From: Platynereis dumerilii
Lineage: Eukaryota > Annelida > Polychaeta > Phyllodocida > Nereididae
Length of the DNA: 64,000 nucleotides
NCBI GenBank assembly: GCA_026936325.1
Contig: JAPTHN010000037.1
Span: 4,155,013-4,219,012 of the forward strand
Direction: 5' to 3'
The notes beneath the pieces were generated by a model, which saw only the letters and a list, made by a program, of their open reading frames with translations, was not told the DNA's origin and made no database searches. Below are positions 21,876 to 31,639 of the stretch, in pieces. The position numbers were made by a program, and so were the translations under genes. How positions within the stretch are numbered: the stretch's first letter is position 1; each line of letters begins with the position of its first letter.

Positions 21876-22472
21876 CTTTGTCTTTCCGGAAGTTAGAAAA
21901 GGGTGACGTCATTCTCAATTTAGCATTAATTTTTAAAGTAAACCAATTAAAACATTCGTTTTCACAATCACGACAGTCTTTACAGAATGTGGGTTCGATT
22001 GACATAATTTGACACAAAACCAAATTATCCGACATTCACCGATCAGCGTGTTTCCATGGTGATCGGTCGCCATTTTTGATGCCAACACATGTGACAGCTC
22101 GGATCAAAACAAAGAGCTGTCAAAATAAAGAAATCGAGTTTATTTCTCTGTGAGTACTGTGTAATGCATATTTTTTTAACCAAGAGGTAGCGTTGAATGT
22201 ATCCTTCAGTCTAGTTTGGTGATGGTTTAGATAGCCCAACATAATTTCATCTTAAAATTAAAATTTATGATTTATCAATCAATGTTTAGTAAGTTCAACT
22301 TCAAGTCAAGTTGTCAAGTCAAAACTTGCTTTACAAGTTTACATGCTATAAATCTGTATTTATATTACTACTCCTGTACATGAACAGTGCATCATCTCCA
22401 GCAAATGTGATTGATTCTAAAAGCTAATAATTTAATTATTGTTCAATTAGGTTGTCAGATTAACCAGTCAAA
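21876..22472. promoter_or_regulatory. Bidirectional promoter between TOM1 and DRC3
   Basis: 598 bp separate the two divergent start codons. Visible motifs are an ETS site CCGGAAGT (21886-21893), a palindromic CRE TGACGTCA (21904-21911), an RFX-type X-box GTTTCCATGGTGAT (22050-22063), and a YY1-like AAAGATGGCCGCC over the TOM1 start codon. No TATA box stands out. An acceptor-like 'gttcaattag' at 22441-22450 suggests that DRC3 has an upstream 5' UTR exon. The X-box fits DRC3 as a motile-cilium gene. Roles are inferred from motifs. Confidence 0.75.
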
Positions 22473-25400
22473 ATGAGTCGCCTCTACGACACCATGGAGC
22501 CGGCTGTGGTCGATGAGGACATGCTGCAAAAGGCTGTGGAGGAACAAGGTCCCAAGGCAGAGGCAGGTCGCATAGCAAAGACTGAGGGCATCGATTTTGC
22601 AGATGTTACAGCTGTCAGATTAGATTTTAAAAGTAAGGCATTTTAATTTTTCTGCAGTTTACTGAAGAAATAAACTTTTAAAGTTGATGTACACTTGTAA
22701 ACAAGTATCAACTAATTGATGCATCAATCCAATTGCAGCATCATGCCATTGCAATAAGGATACAGGCTAATTATAAAACTCTTTTTATAATTTAAAAATA
22801 TTAAATACCGGTTATGTCTCATTAAGAAATAAATTATTTGCCAATACCATAAATTGTTTACAATAAGATGCTAAGAATAAGTACTGCTTTTTTTACAGAC
22901 ATTTTGAAAATTGAAAACTTATGGTGTTTCAAAAACTTGGTGAAGCTGCAATTAGACAATAACATCATAGAGAAAATTGAAGGTTTGGACACGCTGGTTC
23001 ATCTAAGATGGTTAGGTAAGTTCAAAGACAGAACTTTTTAAAAATTTCAAAATAAATCTGCCCTCGCAGGTGCCCTCGCAGGTGCCCTCGCAGGTGCCCT
23101 CGCAGGTGCCCTCGCAGGTGCCCTCGCAGGTGCCCTCGCAATGTCCATCATAAGGTCCATACAAATTCATGCAATTAACACCTTGGATCAGAAGTTTGTG
23201 GCTTTTTTTATAGTAATTTTTTTAAATTTTGTGTAATTAATTGTTTGATAACTTTCAGATCTATCTTTCAACAACATAGAAGTGATCGAAGGCTTGGACA
23301 ATTTACCCAAACTGGAGGATCTCACTTTGTACAATAATAGAATTGGAGTCATTGAAAATATGGACAACTTACTCAACCTCCACGTTTTCTCAATTGGAAA
23401 TAACAAAATCAAGGAATTAGATAATGTGAGTAATGGTAAGCCTGTTGGCTATTCTCCTTACTAAACCACAATTTTTCCTCTCAAATCTTCACAGAAAATA
23501 TTCTAAATGTTTTTTTTACCACAGGTTCTGTATCTCAGAAGGTTCAAGAAACTTCAAACGCTGAATTTGGGAGGCAACCCAATATCTGAAGATGAGTTCT
23601 ACAAACTGTACATAACAGCTCACTTGCCTTCCATAGAATACCTGGACTACCGACTGGTTGATGAATCAATAGTAAGTGGCCCACAGATGTATTTCAATCA
23701 AACCAGAAAGATTTGGTTCAAGAGCTAGAATTCTAAAGTTTATGTATTTCAGATTTTGAAACTTTAAAATGTTTTAAATAAAACGATAAAATTTGTCTCA
23801 AAAATCTTTTTTTTTCAACAGAATGTAATTTTCAATTCTATTTCTTCAGCGAACAGCAGCGAGGACAAAATACGACATTTCTATTCAGGAAATTGAACAT
23901 GATGAGAAACAAGCAGAGATCAAAGCAGAAGAAGACGCCTCACAGGCCAAGGAGGAGGAGCTTCATATGGTAATTATTTTGCTTTGGTATTTATAAATTC
24001 ATTCAAAAGTGACAATGCAGCATAATTTATGCTTCACTTTTTGTCTAAGCTAAGATTAAAGGCCAGTGGTACAGACCGGATCACTATGGACCGGTACAGT
24101 CCAGTACCACCACCTCTTCAGTTCCAAAAATCCGGTCCAGAGTTGTCTGTACTGGAACATTATCTATACAAGGAAAATTGTTAAAAACACTGAAAAAAAG
24201 AAGAAATTAATTTTTCACAGCTTCATTTTTCGATCTTTTCTGAGGATTTTTGGTTTGGGACCGGTGGGGGGTGGTCCGGTCGGCATCACTATTAAAGGCT
24301 ACAAACAACCAAATTTCAAAAACAAAATTTTGACACTTGTCAGGCACTTGAGAAGACCATAGTAAGTTAGTAACCCCTTTCAACATTTGACCTTTTTGGC
24401 TTTTTTACATGGACCACAGATATGTTTATAAATTTAAGAAGGGTTTTAAAATATCATCCTTACATTTCATATTGTATGTTACTGCCGCAGTGCAAAATCT
24501 GATTTAGAATAAAGCAATTAGACAATGCAGTTTGTCCCACAACATGCGAACTGGTGTTTGGCCTGATTGCTCCGTCGTTTTTGTCCAATTTTTGATGACG
24601 GCTGCCCATTCACACAAGTGGGACAGACTGTAAATGTCGACTGAATCCTCAAATTGTACACACAGTCACTGTACCAAAAAAAGAGGTTAATTTCAAAATG
24701 TGTTTCCTTACTACCCCTAGGTGGCTTACGTTGAAAACATGAATGGATCTCAACTGTTCGAAGGTCTATATGCCGAGGACGCAGAGGGCCAGAAATTAGC
24801 GGAGATGCCAGGAGTGGATGAACTGATGATGGTCTACAGGGAGAAGTTCACAGCCATTTGTCAGCAAATATTTGAGTTTGGAATAGAGAGACACAAAGAA
24901 AGGTCGGAGGAGGTGAATATGTTCTGGGAATGTCTTGTAGAAGCAAAAGAGGACAATAAAGTCAAGGGAGACAAGTACATCACAGAGTTCATGGACTACA
25001 AGAAAGAGGTATGGAAAATTGGAAATAAAAAACGTCAAATGCAAAAGTTACTTTCCACTTAATTACAGCATTTTGAAAAGAATGCTGAAAAAGTCTACTT
25101 CACAATCAATTCCCTTCACAATCAATTCCCATTATATAAATTCGAGATAAGTTTCCGTTATATATATATACAATTTCATTCTGCACTATTATATTTTTAC
25201 ACAAATGACCAATAAATAAAAAAGAAGTCTAGGTCATATAGGCAGGCACCACACACGGCATAAACCTTGTAATTAAGTCATAACACAATTTGCAGTTGAT
25301 GACAAACTACCATTAATTGCATCTGTCATGCTTCATTAGCAATAACTTTATTTTTTTGCTGGAATATAACAAATATACAATGTGCATGAAATCTATAACA

Positions 25401-28400
25401 TGTAAATGAAGAATCAAAATATTTAGGCGAAATCCGTGGACGGAGTTTTGGCATACAATCAAAAGAAGCAATAGCTATCATCAGGATGGTCTTTGAGAGA
25501 GTAAGATTAATTTTGCAAAAAAATAGGGAGCAATGAACCAGTAGCACCTGGAAAATGGTTTAATTTTTTTATTAAATGTTGATCTGTAATTTATTTTCAG
25601 TTGTGGGTTGAACTGAACACGATGAACGACCAGAAAGAAATAGAAGAGAAGATGACGGAGTACAACCAGAAAGTATCCACCCTCTGGGACACACTCATGG
25701 GCCTGGAGATGCAGTTGGTGGACCAGTTAGAGGTGAATGTTTTACAACAAACTTTTAATAAAATTTTTCAGAAGGTCTCGCTACATGCGTATCATGTGAG
25801 ATTGGTATGACAAGGTACTCGCGGAAGGCAAGGATATTGAGGAGAGCTGAGGGGGTTTTCTCTTTCTGTATTATTTCAAATATTTGGGCCAGAATTAAAG
25901 CTGCGCATAGATAAGTTCAAGTGGAAATAGGTAAATTGTAATAACGACAACAAGAATCCGCGGATTCAAAGCCAGCCATTTGGTTTTATATTAAAGAGGC
26001 AGTGATTAACATGGAATGGGTTGATAGCAATTCTAGAATATATCTGTATTGAAGATATATATAAAAAACAATTTGAAGTATGTAAATAATATCATGAAAT
26101 CCTCAAAATAAAAGGCAACTGAGAAACTTCTCGTAAATTGGAGGGAAAAGAATAGAATCCAATAAAATAAGAAAGATAGATAAATAGCTATTAACATAGA
26201 TCATGTAGATAGGCGGATGGACTTGAAAGAGGGAGCTTCCGCCTTAATAGGAAGGAATGTGTATGACTGCCGCCATGACAGATTGGAAGAACAGACATTG
26301 ACTATAAGTTAAGATGATGTGAACTCTATCATTTTAATGCACGTGATGTACAATTAAAGGAATAAACTAGGGGTCTACACCAGTTCAATAAATACCGGTC
26401 GTACCGGTTCAGTCTGGTCGGTTCCGGAACTGGTTTTCGAAACAGCACTTCAGTATGGCTCAATGATGCCATATAGGCCGACAAAAAGCAGTTTATTGCC
26501 AAGATTTGACAGAAAATATCCATTAAATCAATCAGTGAACTCGAGAAGATCGTCATCTTGACATCCGCTCTAGTGTCAGATGAACTTTCCGGGCCAAAAA
26601 TTTGTTTTTTCGGGAGGCGGATTTCTAATATATGCGGATCGGCCCGAATTTGAGGTCCGACAGTACGAATTGTGTATCAATCAAGTGTATCGATGATACG
26701 TATCGTATTGAATGTCGGCAACGATACAGAGCCCTAGAATAAACCCATTTCACTAAGTGGCCTGGACATTGGCCCCAAACAACTTTTTGTTAAAACAGTG
26801 ATTCATAGTATTCCAATTAATAGTATACAAACAGCTATATTTATCTCCATTGGAAGCTTTCAGGCTGTTACACTAGCCCTTGTTCGCCCAAAACTGATCA
26901 CTGGGGGCGCTGAGGGGTGTTGTTGTGCTGAGTCCGCTAGAGTGATGTTGTTCTCAGTTGACTCAGCAGAGAAGAGTAGATCGAGGGGAGGTGGTATCTT
27001 CCCCCATCCCGGTTCAAGTTGCTTTGATGAATCTTGATGAAAATCGATTCCTTGATGCCTCTGGTGTACCAATCTGCCTCTTTGTCAAGAATAGTTGCCT
27101 CATCTAATCTGATCTCATGGGCCGATTGTCTTGCATGTGTGTAAATGGCAGACGTTTCTCGGTCATGTTCAGACATGCGGGTGCCCAGGGATCTGCCTGT
27201 TTCACCCACGTACGAAGCTGGGCAGTCAGAACAGGACACTTTATAGATGACGCCACAGTGTCCTTCTTTTTTCAGTTTGTCCTTCGGTGCTACCAACAGT
27301 TCTCGAAGTTTGTTCCGGGGTTTGAAATGCACTTGAATGCCTCGTTTAACAAGGATGCGTCTCATTCCTTCTGATATTCCTCTGATATAGGGAAGAGTCA
27401 CTCTGCCACGGTTACTGGAAGAAGTCCTTTCTGTTTGAGTTGGTGTCCTTTTCTTCAAGGCCACTGCAAAATGTGACCTTTTGTATCCACATCTGCCGAG
27501 AGCTGTTTTGATGTTCTTTATCTCGGTGTCTTTGTCACAGGCCTCTGTGATAAGAGTCTCTGCTCTATTCACTAAAGTCCGAATGACTTTAGTGATTCAT
27601 AACTTGCTTTCCACATGAAGCAGACATAGCACTTTAATTCCTGAAACACAACTTTCAAAATTTAACCTAAAGGAGTGACCAAGTCGTGGCCAAATTTGGG
27701 AAAATTTAAATCAAGATGATTTTAATAACTTATTTGTTTTCATCAATAAAGTCATGACACTAAATCATTATGTTCACTGTTACGCTCAAAAAAATAACGT
27801 GCAAGCACTTCAAGAGGTGCTTGCAGATAGAATATCAAGCTATTTCCTTTTTGCACATCTGATTTTCTGTAAGGATCTATCTGTCTATCTATCTATTCAT
27901 AGCCCATTGCTGGTTAATGGCATTTCAATTTCACACCTTGACCATATTGACACAGGAAATCCAATGTATTGCTTTGTATCTAATCACACTCCTGAATGGT
28001 ATATTGCTTTTAGACCTGTCAGGGAATGAACTCAAGATAATTAAAGCCGTATCCACCAGAGGGCCATTTTGCATACAACAGTGGACAGTGTTGCCATCTA
28101 GCCTGTTCTTGGTTCACATGTTTATTGTTTACAGTGTTTACAGTGTTTACATGGTTTATGGTTTTCAGAATCCCATACACTCATCTCCGATTCCAATAGC
28201 TACGCCTTTGGCTAGCTAGAAATAAACCTTGGAAACGTTGGGGCCATGCATCAAGTAAATTCAAGTTGCCATCAACATGAGTCAAAATCACTATCCTATC
28301 ACCAAACATAAGAAGATGTAATGTGTTTAGTTTAACACAAATTCCATGATAATTTTTCTCAACCCCAAGACCTTTATTAACCCCCTGACCTTTTCTTAAT

Positions 28401-29459
28401 TGTTGTGACCTTTTCACTTTCATAAGTTCATTACAAAACACAAAATACACAAGGAATATCAAAAATCCAACTCAGGGTAGATTCTCAACATACAAAAGAG
28501 ATGCAATTGATATAGATCTATATATCCAACATAAAACTAATATGTTGTAAATGCATTTTCACTTTCAGGAGGCCATCAGGGACTTTGAACGCAACATGGC
28601 AGATATGGTGTCCACATTCATAGAGAAAGTCCAAGGATATTTCTCACAGTGCAGAGACCTAGAAAACCAGCATCACGAAAAACTGCTGGAGATGTCCATC
28701 ATTACGCTGGAGAAGGTCGTCAAGAATGAAATAGATGACGAAATATCTGATGATCTCCGAGAGGTATGGTCCAACTTACCAATTAGGAAATATTGCATGT
28801 CATGTAAAGAGTTTGTAAAAAAAAAACAACAATTTATGTAATTCAAAATTAGTCAGTATAAACGGCTTGAAACCTTTACTGACATTCTACGTTCTAATGT
28901 GGCAACTAAAAATATTGGCAATATTTGAAAAATCTATTATTAGAAAATGATTTTACTGCCTGGAATTTATGCATCACCAATAGTTTATTTGTTCACTATA
29001 TTATCACAGGGTCGGCGATTTGCAATTACATCATACTTCAATCAAATCTAGATTTGGTAGATTGAAATCAAATTAACACTTTGACTTGTCAAAATCTATG
29101 ATTTTTTATCAAATAAAAACTCTGTGTTGCACTGTGGATTCAAATAGTGACATTTAAAAACATGTATACAATAGAGAGAACAAATTCAATATTCTTACCG
29201 TTTCCTTTTTCAGCTTTTTGTCGACAAAGACACCATCATCAATGCAGTTTCCTCCTCGCACGACGTCCACCTTCTGAAAATTGACAACAGAGAGGATGAC
29301 ATAGTGACTCGCAGCAACCAGTGGATGTCCACGACAATGGACAATATTCACTCGACGGAAGAAATCAGCCGCAACAGGGCTAGAGTTGTGGAAATTAACA
29401 ATTTAATAGATCATTTGAGAGATGAAGCGGATAATTTTGACATCACGGGCATGAATTAG
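22473..29459 (+). CDS. DRC3: Dynein regulatory complex subunit 3 (LRRC48), complete
   Basis: Leucine-rich subunit of the nexin-dynein regulatory complex on doublet microtubules of motile cilia. Nine coding exons: 22473-22632, 22899-23015, 23259-23425, 23525-23671, 23850-23969, 24721-25008, 25601-25732, 28569-28763 and 29214-29459. All are GT-AG and in phase, 1572 nt, 523 residues, essentially the length I recall for human DRC3. Residues ~48-190 are SDS22-like leucine-rich repeats (LVKLQLDNNIIEKIEGLD, LDLSFNNIEVIEGLDNL, LTLYNNRIGVIENM, LNLGGNPISEDE). The rest is coiled coil with family signatures GLYAEDAEGQKL, LMGLEMQLVDQLE, CRDLENQHHEKLLE and LFVDKDTIINAV, ending DFDITGMN. The start is set by the first ATG after an acceptor-like site. 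Introns hold a minisatellite, two hAT MITEs and a Penelope-like fragment. It is head-to-head with TOM1 and tail-to-tail with ATPAF2. Confidence 0.97.
23060..23140. repeat. 12 bp minisatellite (CCCTCGCAGGTG)n in DRC3 intron 2
   Basis: Six to seven near-perfect copies of a GC-rich 12 bp unit. The unit contains CAGGTG, so each copy offers both an E-box and a splice-donor-like CAG|GTG. It lies 45-125 bp downstream of exon 2. Confidence 0.95.
24063..24290. mobile_element. 228 bp hAT-type MITE in DRC3 intron 5
   Basis: Flanked by a perfect 8 bp duplication ATTAAAGG (24055-24062 and 24291-24298). Ends are inverted but offset by two bases: CCAGTGGTACAGACCGG on the left, and AGTGATGCCGACCGG reading in from the right. 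Internal ACCGGT-type palindromes recur. Confidence 0.78.
25946..26030 (+). repeat. Dispersed repeat R1, second copy
   Basis: Matches 7778-7850 over about 70 bp (ACAAGAATCCGCGGATTC, then 'ggcagtgattaacatggaat'). It lies in DRC3 intron 7. Confidence 0.65.
26368..26736. mobile_element. 369 bp hAT-type element in DRC3 intron 7
   Basis: Perfect 8 bp target duplication GAATAAAC (26360-26367 and 26737-26744). Ends are TAGGGGTCTAC on the left, and TAGGGCTCTGTATCG reading in from the right. The left inner part is rich in ACCGGT motifs; the right inner part has tandem 'gatacgtatcg' sequence. No coding capacity. Confidence 0.82.
26937..27592 (-). mobile_element. Penelope-like retroelement, C-terminal GIY-YIG endonuclease part, 5' truncated
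   Basis: An uninterrupted frame of over 210 codons (minus strand, within 27592-26937) encodes the tail of a Penelope-like ORF. It includes TLVNRAETLITE, RVTLPYIRGISEGMRRIL, CGVIYKVSCSDCPASYVGET (the GIY-YIG core with a CxxC) and GRSLGTRMSEH, and ends after NLNRDGGRYHLPSIY, a typical Penelope C-terminus. The reverse-transcriptase part is absent. It lies in DRC3 intron 7, antisense to the gene. Confidence 0.9.
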
Positions 29460-29639
29460 CACGATTGCATTCAATGATTTAATTGATGAGCTGGTGATGT
29501 TAATTGTGATACATACAACTTCTGATGCACAGAACCAGACTATGCACAGAGCAATAGACTATTGACAATGAAAAGTGATAGTGAAAGAAGCTGTGATACT
29601 TGACGTACATTCTCTTTGTTATTAATTATTTATTATCAG

Positions 29640-29645
29640 AATAAA
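29640..29645 (+). terminator. Poly(A) signal of DRC3
   Basis: AATAAA 181 bases after the stop codon, the first one downstream. It sets a probable 3' end near 29660-29670. Confidence 0.65.
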
Positions 29646-30015
29646 TTCAATTTACCTGAAAATCTCCAAGTTTGTGTTTTATGATCAATATCAGCACGTC
29701 AATAGTGATGAACAAATGAAGAGCTTCCATTCAATCATTGGAATTCAGAGGGTCTCATTCTGTAAATTGCAGTCGCAAATGCTTGTTACAAGCAGCTCGA
29801 TCGAAAAATTCTATCTTTTTCCAGTAGGCCTATTATAAAGCTGTTTTTGATGGCGAGGTTTTGTCAGACCACCAAGCATCTTGTGATTTGCTAGGACTTC
29901 TTCGATCGTTTTCCAAAATTACTGAACATTGGAAATTCATAATTTCAAGTATTCTGTAATAAAAGATCACTTTTGAAACGGTGAAACTAAAATTCCGACT
30001 ACATCAGCCAGACAT

Positions 30016-30308
30016 TTTGTTTGTTTGTTAGTGTTTTACGCCTCTGCAGCACCTTAGTGGGCTATATCGAGGCAGGCGATCGCCGTATGATGATGAGATG
30101 AGAAGACTGCGAGTCTGGCACATACCCTATTAATTCAGGGATGCCCATACCAGGTCTTTCAGTTGCCCCAGCATAGGATACTGGATACAACCCGCCTCCA
30201 TTTAACGTCCCATGGGCTCGGACTAAAGTGAGTTCCCGGGGTGAGATTTGAACCCACGCCCTCAAAGCCAGTTGACAAGCGCACTTACCATTAGGCCACG
30301 GGGGATCT
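30016..30308 (-). mobile_element. SINE-B, second tRNA-derived SINE family, full insertion
   Basis: On the minus strand it starts CCCCCGTGGCCTAATGGTAA (A box) and carries GGTTCAAATCTC (B box) and then a body. It ends '...acactaacaaacaaa'. It is flanked by a 16 bp target duplication TACATCAGCC(A/C)GACAT (30000-30015 and 30309-30324, one mismatch). The head is close to a real tRNA gene but the 3' half is not. It lies between the 3' ends of DRC3 and ATPAF2. Confidence 0.9.
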
Positions 30309-30324
30309 TACATCAGCCCGACAT

Positions 30325-31106
30325 ACCTGGTCTGATGAGACGCTGATCCTTCATCAATAGGGTTGTCCATAATTAGAAAATGCCCATTATTGAAAAAGTC
30401 AGACAATGCATTATTTTGGAATGATGCAGTAGTATTTCAGTAAGGAAATATTTTAGGGACACCTGGTATTTGGAGTGACGTGTAGGTGTTTAAAGTTGAA
30501 AGTGGCGAATTGTTGACACATTCCTGTAGATGGCAAGCAGATGTTGGCGGGAGGCCTGCATTAGAGCTTACAGCCTGATTTGTAGTGGGAGGAATGCCAT
30601 GTAGTAATGAGAGCATGCAGGGCAATCAAAAGGTTAGTTAACCTGATCAATGATGATCAACAACATGCCTGTTGCGTAAGGTTCGGAACATCTGCATGCA
30701 TAAACCGATGAAGATAGGTGCTGCCACCTGTGTCGAAATGGTTATGAGAAGTAGCTCCCTCTGTGGAGGAGTAAAATATGAGTGGGGATGCTGTTCCATG
30801 CACTCCTGGTGGGAGATCTGTGGTGGAGTCTGGAAACAGAAATGAGAGAGGAGTAACACCTGTGTGGGCTCCCATCGGAAGTATGAATGGAAAAAGGAAG
30901 GATAGGCGGAGAGTTTGGGTGAGTGACATGCCTGTGGCTAGCGTTTATAGCTGGCAACTGGGATGGTCATGTGACCTGAGTTTTAACTCAAATATTAGTG
31001 GGGATTGCAATGGCTTCAGTAATAAGCACTCGGCAACCCCAAATTCCCTGACCTGGAGGGCACAGACTCCAGTCTCACAATGTTACTATGAATATATATT
31101 ATGTAC
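30325..31106. other. Convergent intergenic DNA, no gene recognised
   Basis: Lies between DRC3 and ATPAF2 3' ends. Overlapping open frames of 70-128 codons occur on both strands (30657-31164), but none looks like a known protein and none has splice or start context that favours one. I treat them as chance frames. Confidence 0.5.
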
Positions 31107-31250
31107 AGTGTTCCAGCTAGGATTTGATGTGGGAATACTATTTTCTAGAAATGAGGGCACCTAGAATTTTTTTTTTTTCCCAATTATTATTATCTTTTTT
31201 TGGGCATGGCGGAAGACATGCTCAGATCAGTGGCGTAGCTGGAACACTGA
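31107..31250. mobile_element. Possible MITE with CAGTGTTCCAGCTA ends
   Basis: Inverted ends CAGTGTTCCAGCTA on the left and TAGCTGGAACACTG on the right. The right end also contains CAGTGGCGTAGCTGG of the hAT type. No exact 8 bp duplication is seen (ATTATGTA against ATGTAATA), so this is tentative. Confidence 0.45.
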
Positions 31251-31639
31251 TGTAATAGTATACTCACGAGACTGGTTGAACATTGAAGGAAGCTGTTGCA
31301 CTTCATTACTAGGTTTGATGGCCTCAGTCTCGGATGTCCCAGCCTCGACCACAACACTGCTCAGGCTAATACCCAATCCAGGTACCCACTTCAGTTGAAA
31401 CTCTCCCAATTCAATTTGGCTTCATGATCAATATTACCATTATATTCAAGACTTGGAACACAATTCATTCATAATAGTAGATCAACATGGGCTACAGACA
31501 TCATCTATAGACAGAACATCAAAATCGGACTGAGTATACTTATATATTTTGACAAGCACCATTCAACTTCAACAAGTCAGTTTGTACAACGTACATTAAA
31601 AGCATTTGAATTTGATTCAGTCCTTCAAAGATTCATAGA

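Noticed and set aside
27570-27594. Perfect 10 bp palindrome (CACTAAAGTC / GACTTTAGTG) at the edge of the Penelope-like fragment
   Set aside because: It falls within the coding frame (KVIRTLVN) of the element, so it is probably chance rather than a terminal structure.
30260-30308. tRNA gene on the minus strand
   Set aside because: The head is tRNA-like but is joined to a SINE body and bounded by a 16 bp target duplication.
30657-31164. Overlapping frames of 70-128 codons between DRC3 and ATPAF2
   Set aside because: Present on both strands over the same bases with no known domain and no splice context.
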